A DNA stretch of 64,000 bases from Demequina capsici (GTDB lineage Bacteria > Actinomycetota > Actinomycetes > Actinomycetales > Demequinaceae), in assembly GCF_032102965.1 (NCBI RefSeq), contig NZ_CP134880.1, positions 1,984,001 through 2,048,000 of the forward strand, written 5' to 3'. The position numbers and the translations under genes are program-made. Below the pieces are notes generated by a model, which saw nothing but the letters and a program-made list of their open reading frames with translations, made no database searches and was not told where the DNA came from. The stretch's first letter is position 1. Every line of letters starts with the position of its first letter. This document shows, one piece after another, positions 31,488 to 40,410 of the stretch.

Positions 31488-32245
31488 CCGCCCACGCCAT
31501 CGCGGACACCGCGACGCTCACTGGACGCTCGCTGCGGCACATCCTCCGCAGCCCCGACACGATCATCACCACCGCGATCATGCCGATCGCGATGCTGCTG
31601 CTCTTCGTGTACGTCTTCGGCGGCGCCATCGACGTCGGCACCGACTCCTACGTGACCTACCTGCTGCCCGGCATCCTGCTCATCACGGTCGCCTCCGGGG
31701 TCGCGTACACGTCGCTGCGGCTGTTCCTGGACAAGCAGGGAGGCATGTTCGAACGGCTTCAGTCGATGCCCATCACGCGCTCGTCGGCCCTGTGGGCACA
31801 CGTCCTGACGTCGCTGCTCGCGAACCTCGCGGCGGTTGCGGCCGTCATCGGCGTCGCGACTCTGATGGGGTTCAGGTCCAATGCCGGGGCGCTCGACTGG
31901 CTGGCCGTGCTGGGGATCCTGGTGCTGTTCACGCTCGCCCTCACGTGGCTCGCCGTGATCGCGGGACTCAAGGCCACCTCGATCGACGGCGCGAGCGGGT
32001 TCTCGTACCCGCTGATCTTCCTGCCGTTCATCAGCTCCGCGTTCGTTCCCACGGAGACGATGCCGACGGCCGTCCGCATCTTCGCCGAGAACCAGCCGGT
32101 GACCGCCATCGTCGACGCACTGCGCAGCCTCATGACCGGCCAGCCGGTCGGCACGGACCTGTGGGTCGCGCTGGCCTGGTGCGTGGGCATCCTGGCCGTC
32201 GCCTACATCTTCGCGACGCGTGCGTACCGCAGGCGGATCGGCTGA
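31484..32245 (+). CDS. ABC-2 type multidrug transporter permease
   Basis: 253 residues from the ATG at 31484, which overlaps the ATPase stop (ATGA); longer frames upstream are shadows. Six hydrophobic segments, with the ABC-2 pattern Y-L-L-P-G-I-L and the late motif P-L-I-F-L-P-F-I-S-S-A-F-V-P that marks DrrB-like proteins. It pairs with the ATPase to export a lipophilic compound. Confidence 0.93.
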   Translation: MTAHAIADTATLTGRSLRHILRSPDTIITTAIMPIAMLLLFVYVFGGAIDVGTDSYVTYLLPGILLITVASGVAYTSLRLFLDKQGGMFERLQSMPITRSSALWAHVLTSLLANLAAVAAVIGVATLMGFRSNAGALDWLAVLGILVLFTLALTWLAVIAGLKATSIDGASGFSYPLIFLPFISSAFVPTETMPTAVRIFAENQPVTAIVDALRSLMTGQPVGTDLWVALAWCVGILAVAYIFATRAYRRRIG

Positions 32246-32326
32246 CGCTCCTGGGGACGGCTGCGGCCGTCCACAACAGCCTCACCTCGGCTGCAGCGAG
32301 CACGAGCGTCACGCTAGGGTCGCGGC

Positions 32327-32929
32327 ATGACGGGGGCAAAAAGGACACTTCTACCCATCGCGCTCGCCGGAGCGCTCGCAATGACGGGCTGTACCGGGGA
32401 CGACGGGATCGTCACCGAGGCCCCTTTCCCCACCACAGCCGCCGAGACGACGGCAGCGAGCGCCTCGCCTTCGCCCAGCGCGACTGCTCTCACCGACGAC
32501 GAGCTGCTGGCGATGATGCCACCGGATGCGGCACGCGACGACCTAGCGGGTGCGATCGCCACAATTCCTGTGTTCTTTGACGCGTATGTTGACATGCTGA
32601 TGACCTCGAACTCTCAAACCTGGGACTCACTGTCCGCTGCCGAATGCGAGTTCTGTCAAGGTGCACGGGCGGATCTTGCCGCCTACCGGGACGATGGCTA
32701 CCTGCTCACGGACGGTTCGATAAGGGCCGGCACGACCGCTGCGACGGGAGCGATCGATGGAGACGGTACCGCCATCGTGTCGATGCCGTTGTCACAAAGC
32801 GCCTTCACCTACACCAGGAATGATGGCGGGTCGATGAATTCCGCCGCAGGAGAGTTTTCAGCGACGCTTCAGTTGAGCTGGACCGGCAGGCACTGGAGGG
32901 TCGAACATGTCGAAATCGCTGAGCAATAG
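32327..32929 (+). CDS. Lipoprotein, DUF6318-like
   Basis: 200 residues with a lipoprotein signal: K-R-T-L-L-P start, hydrophobic segment and lipobox L-A-M-T-G-C at about residues 17-22. A Thr/Ser/Ala-rich linker follows, then a compact domain with two cysteines in A-E-C-E-F-C-Q-G-A. This architecture resembles the DUF6318 lipoproteins of Actinobacteria. It would be anchored outside the membrane. The next gene overlaps its 3' end by 23 bases. Confidence 0.8.
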   Translation: MTGAKRTLLPIALAGALAMTGCTGDDGIVTEAPFPTTAAETTAASASPSPSATALTDDELLAMMPPDAARDDLAGAIATIPVFFDAYVDMLMTSNSQTWDSLSAAECEFCQGARADLAAYRDDGYLLTDGSIRAGTTAATGAIDGDGTAIVSMPLSQSAFTYTRNDGGSMNSAAGEFSATLQLSWTGRHWRVEHVEIAEQ

Positions 32930-33839
32930 GGCCTCCACGGCGGCGGTCTTCTCCATTATCGCGGCCACGGCAATCGCGGCGAGCGCTCATGCCGCCGAGG
33001 CGCCTGCTACGGGAGACGACAGCGAACCGACGTCGACTCACAACCTTGCCGGAACCGCAGGCGCAGACGGAACGGAATTCTCTGTCCGCCTTCAGGAGAT
33101 CTTGAACTCAGGCGGAGTTTCCGGGACGGTGCTTGCCGGCCCGGCTGGAGCTGTCCCTCTCACTGAGACGAAGTCGGTCTCCTGCGATCCTTCGCAACCG
33201 GATTGGGACCCGCTCTGTGATGACCTCCTTTTCGGCGAGCCCGATTGCCCGGCGGGGGCGGTGCGCAACCTTGCGACGTTCATCCGCGAACGAGAGACCG
33301 TCGACTCAGCTTGGGGAAGATGGCGTTACGTCGGCATCCAAGCCTGCGCACAGCCGACGACTTCCGAACCGACCATCGCTGATCTGATCCTCACCGAGTG
33401 GGCGCAGCTCGACCCCGGCGTCCCACCCCTGACCGTCCAACCAGACCAGGACTGGGTCTACTCCACCCTGCCCACCATCGTCTACGTCGACCCCACACCC
33501 ATCACCATCAACGACACCCTCCTCGGCATCCCCATCCAGATCCGAGCCACCCCCACCACCTACACATGGACCTGGGGAGACGGAAAGACCACCACCACCA
33601 CCGACCCCGGCACCCCCTACCCCAACCAAACCGTCAGCCACGAATACCTCTACGTCACTGGCAACGTCGACCTCACCCTGCAAACCACCTGGACCGGCAC
33701 CTACAGCATCAACGGAAACACCTGGACCACCATCAACGGCACCATCACCAGCACCTCCACTCCCCGCACCCTCACCGTCTACTCACCCCACAGCCACCTC
33801 GTCAACTGCGACCTCAACGGCCACTGCCTCAACAAATGA
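32907..33839 (+). CDS. Secreted PKD-like domain protein
   Basis: 310 residues. A signal peptide (MSKSLSNRASTAAVFSIIAA, cleaved after about A-S-A-H-A) is followed by a linker and a beta-rich domain with W-T-W-G-D-G-K-T and the V-S-H-E-Y motif of PKD domains. Two pairs of cysteines may form disulfides. From about 33400 the coding strand becomes strongly A/C-rich and G-poor, unlike the first half, so the domain may have been acquired or shuffled. It overlaps the lipoprotein gene, and the pair is probably a cell-surface unit of unknown role. Confidence 0.8.
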   Translation: MSKSLSNRASTAAVFSIIAATAIAASAHAAEAPATGDDSEPTSTHNLAGTAGADGTEFSVRLQEILNSGGVSGTVLAGPAGAVPLTETKSVSCDPSQPDWDPLCDDLLFGEPDCPAGAVRNLATFIRERETVDSAWGRWRYVGIQACAQPTTSEPTIADLILTEWAQLDPGVPPLTVQPDQDWVYSTLPTIVYVDPTPITINDTLLGIPIQIRATPTTYTWTWGDGKTTTTTDPGTPYPNQTVSHEYLYVTGNVDLTLQTTWTGTYSINGNTWTTINGTITSTSTPRTLTVYSPHSHLVNCDLNGHCLNK

Positions 33840-33894
33840 CCACACGACAGGACCGCGACGACACGCGCTCCGCTCGCGCCGCCTGCGGCAGTGC

Positions 33895-34203
33895 ATGGAT
33901 GCTGATCCCATGCGCCTCATGAACGAGTACACCGTCGCATGGCCGCTATGGAACGATGACGGGCTTGCCCCCGACGACGAACCCAGCGGCCTTTCGCCCG
34001 AGCTCACCGCACGCATCCGGGCATGGGCGACGCACTTCGGAAAGCACTTCACCGTCGAGCAGGGATGGCCCTCCCAAGCTCACGCAGACTTCAACGCGAC
34101 CGAAGGCGCAACCCTCCTGGACCAGCTCCGCCACGAACGCCCCGACCTCGAGTTCACGCTCGACCTCTGGGAGACCACCGTGACCGAGCGGACGCACGAC
34201 TGA
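33895..34203 (+). CDS. Hypothetical protein, about 100 residues
   Basis: The frame from 33895 (or ATG 33910, M-R-L-M-N-E-Y-T-V-A-W-P-L-W) encodes an acidic protein with conserved-looking W-P-L-W, R-A-W-A-T-H-F and a C-terminal L-D-L-W-E segment. No family is assigned and no clear ribosome-binding site is seen, but composition is that of a real protein. Single gene between the secreted protein and the convergent M50 protease. Confidence 0.6.
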   Translation: MDADPMRLMNEYTVAWPLWNDDGLAPDDEPSGLSPELTARIRAWATHFGKHFTVEQGWPSQAHADFNATEGATLLDQLRHERPDLEFTLDLWETTVTERTHD

Positions 34204-34245
34204 CGCGGAAGCCGCACGCCGGCATCACCGTCGACCCCCGACCCG

Positions 34246-34971
34246 TCAGGCCGAGACCAGCCCGCCCAGCATCAGCCACGCCCCACCGACGGAACACCCG
34301 ACCGTCACCAGCCAGAACAACGCGACCCACGCTCCCCCAGGCACACGGGTCAACCGCGCCAAGGCGTCGGCGTCCGACCCAGCAGCGCGACCACGTCGAC
34401 GTGACCCCGCCAACTCGATCACCGCGCGCACCGAGCCCAGCATCAGCAGCCAGGCGACGCCATACGCCACGCCCACCCGCCACTCGGTGGGAGCGAACCA
34501 CGCCACCGCCACCGCCGCAGCGATGACGACCACCAGGACCAGCAGCCCGTAGAAGTTCCGGATCTGCACCAGCACTATCAGCAGCACCAGCACGGTGATC
34601 CACAGCAGCGCCAACGGATATCCGGCGGCAATCAGAGCCGCGGCGCCCAGCCCGAGCACACCAGGCGCCGGATAGCCCGCGAACGCCATGAGCGACAGCG
34701 GCAGACGCCTCTCCTGGCCGATCGACGTGGTGAGGCCCGAAGTGTCAGCGTGCAGCCGGATCCCTCGCACCCTGCGGCCCATGAGCATCGCCACGGCCGA
34801 ATGCCCAGACTCGTGAGCGATCGTCACCACATGACGGGCCAGATGCCACAACGACGGAACCGCGAGGACCACCAGCACCGCCAGCAGCGGGATCAGCGCG
34901 GTCCGCGGCGCCACCTCCACCGACGTGGCCACGTCCGCCCACAGGCGATCCCACACGCTGGCGATCGTCAC
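34246..34971 (-). CDS. M50-type membrane metalloprotease
   Basis: 241 residues with seven or so hydrophobic segments. The zinc motif H53-E54-S-G-H57 lies in the first helix region, as in the M50B family of intramembrane proteases (site-2 protease relatives), and the later F-A-G-Y-P-A-P segment is the usual companion region. Usually these cleave anti-sigma factors or other membrane proteins; the substrate is not known here. It starts within the last codons of the upstream nucleotidyltransferase frame (four-base overlap). Confidence 0.85.
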   Translation of the reverse strand: MTIASVWDRLWADVATSVEVAPRTALIPLLAVLVVLAVPSLWHLARHVVTIAHESGHSAVAMLMGRRVRGIRLHADTSGLTTSIGQERRLPLSLMAFAGYPAPGVLGLGAAALIAAGYPLALLWITVLVLLIVLVQIRNFYGLLVLVVVIAAAVAVAWFAPTEWRVGVAYGVAWLLMLGSVRAVIELAGSRRRGRAAGSDADALARLTRVPGGAWVALFWLVTVGCSVGGAWLMLGGLVSA

Positions 34972-35402
34972 GCGACCTCCAGGAAAGGCTTCGCCTTGAT
35001 GTCACGCACGAAACCGTCCTCAGACGCGTTCCACTGTGCCTGCGTCATGACCGTGACCTGCACCTCACGCCCCAGCCGGTCGCCGAGCTCCTCCGCCACA
35101 TCAAAGGCGTCGAGCCTGTTCGGCGAACCCACGAGCAGCACGTCGACGTCCGCGGGGAAGGCACCCTCGACGCCAGCCACCCGAGAAGCCCACGATCCGA
35201 ACAAGATCACGTGCTCCACGCCAGGAAGCAGGATGAAGGCGTCTCGGATGAGCGCAGGAACGGCGCTATCGCCGGCACGCCATTTCTCATAGATCCATGA
35301 TCTTGCTCGTATATCGCAGGCATCAAGCCTCTGGGGAGAAGCGACTACTCGCAGTACGCGCAGATCCCGGTCGCAGGCAGAGCGGTGAAGCAGGTGGGGC
35401 AC
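34968..35402 (-). pseudogene. Nucleotidyltransferase domain, N-terminally truncated
   Basis: The frame has the MNT-type nucleotidyltransferase motif I-L-F-G-S-W-A-S-R followed by A-D-V-D-V-L-L-V-G, then F-D-V-A-E-E-L-G-D-R-L-G and V-T-V-M-T-Q-A-Q-W. In related proteins this follows an N-terminal winged helix of about 80 residues. Here only about 110 residues (from about 35300) are related; the rest of the frame up to the GTG at 35402 overlaps the zinc-ribbon gene and has no similarity. It is therefore probably a truncated gene, although the catalytic part could still be made with M50 by coupling. Confidence 0.55.
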
Positions 35403-35749
35403 AGGTCGTGCACCACGTCCACAGCGTGGATCTTCTTGGGCTTGGGACGCTTCTTCGCCACGGGCGGCTCGGGCGTGCCCTTGACGGGCAGCGGCACCAC
35501 GGCGCGCTCGCCATCCAGAGGCTGCAGGGACACGAAGTCCGGCATCACGTAGCCCACCTCACCCGCGCCACCGGCCGCCTCGAGGGCGATGAAGCCACGG
35601 CTCGCAGGGATGTACACGTGCTCGTAGTCCAGGACGCGGACCGCGTCCCGGATCGCCGTGATGTTGTCGAGCGGCGGTCGCCAATCGGCGATCGCGTCCT
35701 CGATCGTGGAGAAATAGGTCCGTTCGTCAGAATCCGCAGTGCTGCTCAC
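35345..35749 (-). CDS. Hypothetical protein with C-terminal zinc ribbon
   Basis: 134 residues. The C-terminal C-P-T-C and C-A-Y-C pairs form a minimal zinc ribbon after a basic linker (V-A-K-K-R-P-K-P-K-K). The N-terminal 90 residues (D-E-R-T-Y-F-S-T-I-E-D-A-I) are unassigned. The protein is cytoplasmic by composition. It overlaps the remnant nucleotidyltransferase frame by 58 bases. Confidence 0.65.
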   Translation of the reverse strand: MSSTADSDERTYFSTIEDAIADWRPPLDNITAIRDAVRVLDYEHVYIPASRGFIALEAAGGAGEVGYVMPDFVSLQPLDGERAVVPLPVKGTPEPPVAKKRPKPKKIHAVDVVHDLCPTCFTALPATGICAYCE

Positions 35750-35804
35750 TCGACCATCATGGACCCCTCCACCCGGGACCGCTGACCGCTACCACAGCAA
35801 CTGG

Positions 35805-36662
35805 TCAGGACTTACCGCTCAGCCAACGCAGCGCGTCGGCCGCGCCTTCCATGACGGACAGATGCCCATCGCCCGGTCGTTCCTGGTACTCGGCCCCCGG
35901 GATGGCCGAGGCGATCCACCGCCCGTGATGAACCGGGACGATGCGGTCCTCGTCTCCCTGCAGGACGAGCGTGGGAGCCCTCACATCGGCCACGCGGAAA
36001 CCCCACGGCTGGACGTACGCGACGTCGTCGGCCACGATCCCCGCGAACCCGTGCTCCACGCCGGCGGCCGCGATCCTCTGGAACCACCGCCACGACCCGT
36101 CGAGCGCCTCGAGGTCCTTCTCCGTGAACATCGCAGGGTCGTACTCGCTGGACTCCAGCAGGTCCGCGAGAGCATCACCGCCCTGGAGCGCGGCCGTCAG
36201 CTCGGCTGCGCCGGCCGCATGCATGCCGTCCCACCAGGACGTGCCCAGGCTCCCCTCCCCTGCGGTCGGCGCCACGAGCGGCCCGATGCCTGCGATCACC
36301 ACCACCCCCGTGAGGCGGTCCGGCAGCAGCGCGGCGGTCGCGAGCGCGTGCGGCCCTCCCCCGGAGTGGCCCATGACGCCGAACCTGTGAGCCCCAGCCG
36401 CGTCAGCGACGGCAGCAGCGAGCGACGCGACGTCCGCCACCGCACGGGGACCCGCGTCGTCGGAGCCGCCGTAGCCGGGCCTGTCCAAGCCGATGAGCCG
36501 CACGCCCAGCTCACGCGCCACGTCGAACAACGGCTCCGGCGGCTCGCCGATGTTAGGGGTGCCGTGGTGCCAGAGGACCACCGGCGCGTCTTCGGCAGTC
36601 GCGGTGCCCGCGTCGTACCAGCCGACCGCTCGACCGTCGACGTTGAGGATCTTGCGTTCCAT
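35805..36662 (-). CDS. Alpha/beta hydrolase (copy 1)
   Basis: 285 residues. The nucleophile elbow is G98-H-S100-G-G, the oxyanion-hole motif H-H-G-T-P lies at 32-36, Asp is in Q-G-D-E-D-R near residue 232 and His in G-D-G-H-L-S near residue 260. So the Ser-Asp-His triad is complete. No signal peptide. Substrate unknown, probably an ester or lactone. Confidence 0.9.
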   Translation of the reverse strand: MERKILNVDGRAVGWYDAGTATAEDAPVVLWHHGTPNIGEPPEPLFDVARELGVRLIGLDRPGYGGSDDAGPRAVADVASLAAAVADAAGAHRFGVMGHSGGGPHALATAALLPDRLTGVVVIAGIGPLVAPTAGEGSLGTSWWDGMHAAGAAELTAALQGGDALADLLESSEYDPAMFTEKDLEALDGSWRWFQRIAAAGVEHGFAGIVADDVAYVQPWGFRVADVRAPTLVLQGDEDRIVPVHHGRWIASAIPGAEYQERPGDGHLSVMEGAADALRWLSGKS

Positions 36663-36725
36663 GACGTGTGCAACCTCCGAGAACCGCCGTCGCTTCCTGG
36701 CCAGAGCCTCGGTGCCGTAGAACCG

Positions 36726-37220
36726 TCAGGCCTGCGCCGTCTCCGGCTTACGGTACGCCGCACGCATGTGGTCGCTGGTGAGGAAGTCGGCCACGCCGAT
36801 CATCACCAGGCTGAAGACGATCTGCTCGGTCACCATCCACGCGGGGTACAGGTTCGGGATCGCGGCAAGCACCAGGGTGATCACCGGGAAGATCTGCGCG
36901 AACAGGCGCAGCCGCTGATACGCCCAACGCCAGCCGCGCGCGGCGCGCCAGGCGAAGTAGAACAGGGTGGACGTGATGCCCAGCACCACCAGCGAACGCA
37001 TCCACACCGCGAAGTGCACCGTCTCCCCACGCCGCAGCAGGATGAGCGCGAACACCACGGCCGCGACTCCCAGCACCAGCTCGAATGCGAGCAGCCCCAT
37101 GATCCAGCGGAACGCGCGCAACGTCTTGGGATGCGACCGGGACTCCTCGGGGACGGTCAGGTGTGCGTCACGGCCACCGGCGAGGCGGTCGATGCGCAGG
37201 AACAGGCTCTCCAGGGACAC
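36726..37220 (-). CDS. Membrane protein of unknown function
   Basis: 164 residues with three to four membrane helices (A-F-E-L-V-L-G-V-A-A-V-V-F-A-L-I-L-L, then S-L-V-V-L-G-I-T-S, Y-F-A-W, and V-I-T-L-V-L-A-A-I). The N-terminal M-S-L-E-S-L-F-L-R-I-D-R-L is amphipathic. No family was recognised. It lies between two alpha/beta hydrolase genes on the same strand, 9 bases after the second and 63 before the first, so all three may be co-transcribed. Confidence 0.65.
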   Translation of the reverse strand: MSLESLFLRIDRLAGGRDAHLTVPEESRSHPKTLRAFRWIMGLLAFELVLGVAAVVFALILLRRGETVHFAVWMRSLVVLGITSTLFYFAWRAARGWRWAYQRLRLFAQIFPVITLVLAAIPNLYPAWMVTEQIVFSLVMIGVADFLTSDHMRAAYRKPETAQA

Positions 37221-37229
37221 GCCCTGAGC

Positions 37230-38189
37230 CTACGACGGTCCAGCACCGAGACCGGCCCACCAGTCGCCGATGATCCGCGCATGCTCGCGCGGGGCGTCCA
37301 CCCACGGCAGATGGCCCTCACCAGGACGCGCTTCCACGGTCGCATGCGGCATGAGCGCTGCCAGCTCCGCGACGCCTCGCGCCGGCGCGAACGGGTCACG
37401 GTCTCCGACCAGCCACAGCGTGGGCGCCTGGACCTGCGCGAGCGTGGACGCGCCCGCCGCCCAGCCGCGCCGCGGGCCTCGCCACGACGCCGCCCGCTGC
37501 AGCAGCGCCAGCTCATGCAGGAACGTGTCGCTGAAGTTGCCCACCGCCATGCGCCAGTCGACGTCAGCGCGCGGCATCGCCCCGGACCTCACCAGGTCTC
37601 CGTGGCCCATCTCCTTGAAGGACTGCTGCACGTCACGTTCCTTCATGGAGTGCCGCACCACGGCCGCCGCCACGGGAGGGAACGTGGCCATGCGCATCGG
37701 CACCGGCAGACGCATCCACTCGACCGCAGGCATGCGCTCCAGGACGACGCTGCGAACGAGCTCCGGACGCATCGCCGCGAACGTCAGCACCACCATGCCA
37801 CCGGCCGAGCTGCCGATGAGGTCTGCGACCCCACCGGCCAGCTCGTCGATCACGGCGCACATGTACGCGCCGATCACCTCCCGCAGCCTGCCGGGCGTCA
37901 TGGTCGTGTAGTCGATCGGGTCGCTGAGCCCGCAGCCCGGCCTGTCGATCAGGATGGCGCGGACACCCTCAAGACGCTCCACGAGCGGCACGAACACGTT
38001 CGCCGCGCTCGGAGTGCCGTGGACGAACACGACCGGCCTGCCCTCGCCATGCACCAGCGCCCTGATGCCGAGGCCCAGCTCGGGCACGTCCACCCGATGC
38101 TCCTCCGGCACCAGGCCGCGGCTGGACCAGACGGCCTGCTCGGCTGCCCGGTACCGCGCGTCGTCCCTGCGAGATGCCGTCCGAGCCAT
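37230..38189 (-). CDS. Alpha/beta hydrolase (copy 2)
   Basis: 319 residues from the ATG at 38189, which has a GGAGGGAG site; longer frames are shadows of the MFS gene. Oxyanion loop F-V-H-G-T-P near residue 57, nucleophile G126-S-S128-A-G-G, acid in D-R-D-P-F and His in G-E-G-H-L-P-W form the full triad. Different from copy 1 in sequence. It is adjacent to the MFS gene (37 bases apart), so hydrolysis and export may be linked, but this is only inferred. Confidence 0.9.
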   Translation of the reverse strand: MARTASRRDDARYRAAEQAVWSSRGLVPEEHRVDVPELGLGIRALVHGEGRPVVFVHGTPSAANVFVPLVERLEGVRAILIDRPGCGLSDPIDYTTMTPGRLREVIGAYMCAVIDELAGGVADLIGSSAGGMVVLTFAAMRPELVRSVVLERMPAVEWMRLPVPMRMATFPPVAAAVVRHSMKERDVQQSFKEMGHGDLVRSGAMPRADVDWRMAVGNFSDTFLHELALLQRAASWRGPRRGWAAGASTLAQVQAPTLWLVGDRDPFAPARGVAELAALMPHATVEARPGEGHLPWVDAPREHARIIGDWWAGLGAGPS

Positions 38190-38226
38190 GGCGCGCTCCC
38201 TCCGCAGGGTCACATGCGTACGACCC

Positions 38227-39678
38227 TCATTCTGCTGCCGCGGTGGCCAGCGTGAGAAGCGGATCGTCGTCGTCCTCGTCGACATCGGGGGCCTCGTCGG
38301 CCGGCACACCCTTGCCTTCGGGGAGGGCGAGCGCCGCGAGCGAGGCCAGCAGCAGCACCCCGGCGCCCACCCAGATCGCCGGCGCCGCCGCATCCGTGTA
38401 GCCCGACGGCGTGAACTCGCCGCCCGCACCGGTGAACACGGCCGTGAGGGCCGCGACGCCCAGCGCGCCGCCGATCTCCCGCAGCGTGGAGTTCACGCCC
38501 GTCGCCTTCGCGTGGTCGTGCGGCGCCATGTTCGCGAGCACGGCGCTCGCGGACGGCGCGAACACCAGCGCCATCCCCACGCCTGCCAGGAGGAAGGCCG
38601 GAGCCATCACGCCGTAGGCGACGTCGGGATCCATGACGAACGCGATCCACGCGAGCCCGAGCGCCTGCATCAGCGTTCCGGCGACCATGAGCACCCTGGT
38701 GCCCACCCGGGGAACCAGGAGGCCGGTCAGCGGCGCGATGAACAGCGGCGCGAGCGTCCACGGCATCGTCATGACGCCCGCCTGCAGCGGCGACCTGCCC
38801 TGAACCACCTGCAGGAACTGGATGAGGATGAAGATCGAGCCGAAGATGCCCAGGTTGAACAGCGTCACCACCACGTTGGCCGTGGTGAAGCTCCTGTCGC
38901 GGAACAGGCCAAGCGGGATCAACGGATCCCGTGTGCGCGCCTCCCAGCCCACGAACGCGAGCAGCAGGGCGCCGCCTCCGATCAGGCCCGCCAGGACCTC
39001 GCCGCTGGTCCAGCCCGTGTCGTTGCCGCGAACGATGCCGAACACCAGGCCGAACACACCGGCTGCCGACAGCGCCAGACCCACGAGGTCCAGGCGCGCC
39101 CTACGACCGCGCGACTCGTCGAGCGCCCACCACGCGAGCGGCAGAGCGATCAGGCCGACGGGCACGTTGAGCCAGAAGATGGCGTGCCACGAGAGGCCCT
39201 CGACCACCGCGCCACCGATCAGCGGGCCGAGCGCCACGCCGAGTCCTGCGACTCCGCCCCAGATGCCGATCGCCAACGCTCGCCGCGACCTGGGGACGGC
39301 ACCTGCCAGCAGCGGCAGGGAGAGCGGCAGCACCGCGGCTCCCCCAGCCCCCTGGATGACGCGGGCGACGATCAGCGCCTCGGGAGTGGTGGCGACGGCG
39401 CACGCGACGGAGGCGAGCGTGAACAGAGCGATGCCTCCGAGGAAGACCCGCTTGCGGCCCCATCGGTCACCGGCTGCGACCGCGATGAGGATCAGGCTGG
39501 CGAACGCGAGCGAGAAGCCGTTGATGAACCACTGCAGCTGCTCGATGGATGCGTCCAGGCCGGCCTGCATGACCGGAAGCGCGCTCGTGACGACCAGGTT
39601 GTCGAGCGAGGCCATGAAGGCGGGCACGGAGACGGCTGCGATCACGAGCCAGAGCGGTATGCGTCGTGTGGTGGTCAT
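38227..39678 (-). CDS. MFS multidrug exporter (DHA2 family)
   Basis: 483 residues, about 14 helices. Motif A-like G-D-R-W-G-R-K-R near residue 70, motif C-like G-G-V-A-G-L-G-V-A-L-G-P near residue 140 and L-N-V-P-V-G are present. The C-terminus ends with an acidic stretch (D-V-D-E-D-D-D-D). Divergent from a TetR gene with two operator copies between them, the usual inducible-efflux design. Confidence 0.93.
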   Translation of the reverse strand: MTTTRRIPLWLVIAAVSVPAFMASLDNLVVTSALPVMQAGLDASIEQLQWFINGFSLAFASLILIAVAAGDRWGRKRVFLGGIALFTLASVACAVATTPEALIVARVIQGAGGAAVLPLSLPLLAGAVPRSRRALAIGIWGGVAGLGVALGPLIGGAVVEGLSWHAIFWLNVPVGLIALPLAWWALDESRGRRARLDLVGLALSAAGVFGLVFGIVRGNDTGWTSGEVLAGLIGGGALLLAFVGWEARTRDPLIPLGLFRDRSFTTANVVVTLFNLGIFGSIFILIQFLQVVQGRSPLQAGVMTMPWTLAPLFIAPLTGLLVPRVGTRVLMVAGTLMQALGLAWIAFVMDPDVAYGVMAPAFLLAGVGMALVFAPSASAVLANMAPHDHAKATGVNSTLREIGGALGVAALTAVFTGAGGEFTPSGYTDAAAPAIWVGAGVLLLASLAALALPEGKGVPADEAPDVDEDDDDPLLTLATAAAE

Positions 39679-39700
39679 GGGACTCCCCTAAGGTTTTGTT

Positions 39701-39751
39701 GTAATCGGCTGATAACCAACAGCTCCACACCGTAGTAATCAACTGATAACC
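39701..39751. promoter_or_regulatory. Two operator copies between MFS and TetR
   Basis: GTAATCGGCTGATAACC (39701-39717) and GTAATCAACTGATAACC (39735-39751) differ at two positions. Each is an imperfect palindrome (GTAATC/GATAAC), and centres are 34 bp apart, about three helical turns, fitting two TetR dimers. Confidence 0.7.
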
Positions 39752-39758
39752 TGTCAAG

Positions 39759-40391
39759 ATGAACGACGCACCCGAACGCCGCAGCTCCTCCGACGACACC
39801 CGCGAGCACATCCTTGCCGCGGCGGCCCTGGTCTTCGGCGAACGCGGATTCGCAGGCGGCACGACGGACGCGATCGCCAAGACGGCCGGCGTCTCCCAGG
39901 CCTACGTCGTCCGGCTCTTCGGCTCCAAGCAGGAGCTCTTCCTCGCGGTCATCGAACGCGCCTACGCCCGCATCACCGACACCTTCCGCGACGGCATCGC
40001 CCACTTCGACGGCACCGAGGACATCGTCAGCAGGACGGATGCGCTCGGCGAGGCGTACGTGACGCTGATCAAGGACCGCGGCATCCTGCTCTCGCTCATG
40101 CACGCGTTCACCCTGGGGCACGACGCGCACGTGGGACCCGTGGTCCGCCAGCGCTTCCTCGAGATCTACCGCGTGGTGCGCGACGAGGCCGGCGTGGATG
40201 CCGATACCGCCACACGGTTCATGGCATCCGGCATGTTCATCAACACGCTCATGGCGCTGCGCATGGCCGACGTGGTCGACGCCGAGCCCGACGCGCGGGA
40301 GCTCCTCACATGCGTGTGGGGAGACTCGACCGAGGCCGTGGTCGCGCTCACCGCGAATGCGCCGACCGCCCCCGAGTCCGTGCGCCGCTGA
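39759..40391 (+). CDS. TetR family transcriptional regulator
   Basis: 210 residues. N-terminal helix-turn-helix at about residues 14-60 (I-A-K-T-A-G-V-S-Q-A-Y-V-V-R-L-F-G-S-K). The ligand domain holds a long hydrophobic segment M-F-I-N-T-L-M-A-L-R. Divergent from the MFS exporter, whose two operator copies begin 8 bases before this start, so it should repress both. Confidence 0.93.
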   Translation: MNDAPERRSSSDDTREHILAAAALVFGERGFAGGTTDAIAKTAGVSQAYVVRLFGSKQELFLAVIERAYARITDTFRDGIAHFDGTEDIVSRTDALGEAYVTLIKDRGILLSLMHAFTLGHDAHVGPVVRQRFLEIYRVVRDEAGVDADTATRFMASGMFINTLMALRMADVVDAEPDARELLTCVWGDSTEAVVALTANAPTAPESVRR

Positions 40392-40410
40392 CGACCGTCG
40401 GCCCGCCAGG

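Noticed and set aside
35739-38255. An 838-codon open frame on the plus strand
   Set aside because: It lies antisense to two alpha/beta hydrolases and a membrane protein whose frames have clear motifs. Its sequence is His/Arg/Gln-rich and without domain, typical of the antisense of GC-rich genes.
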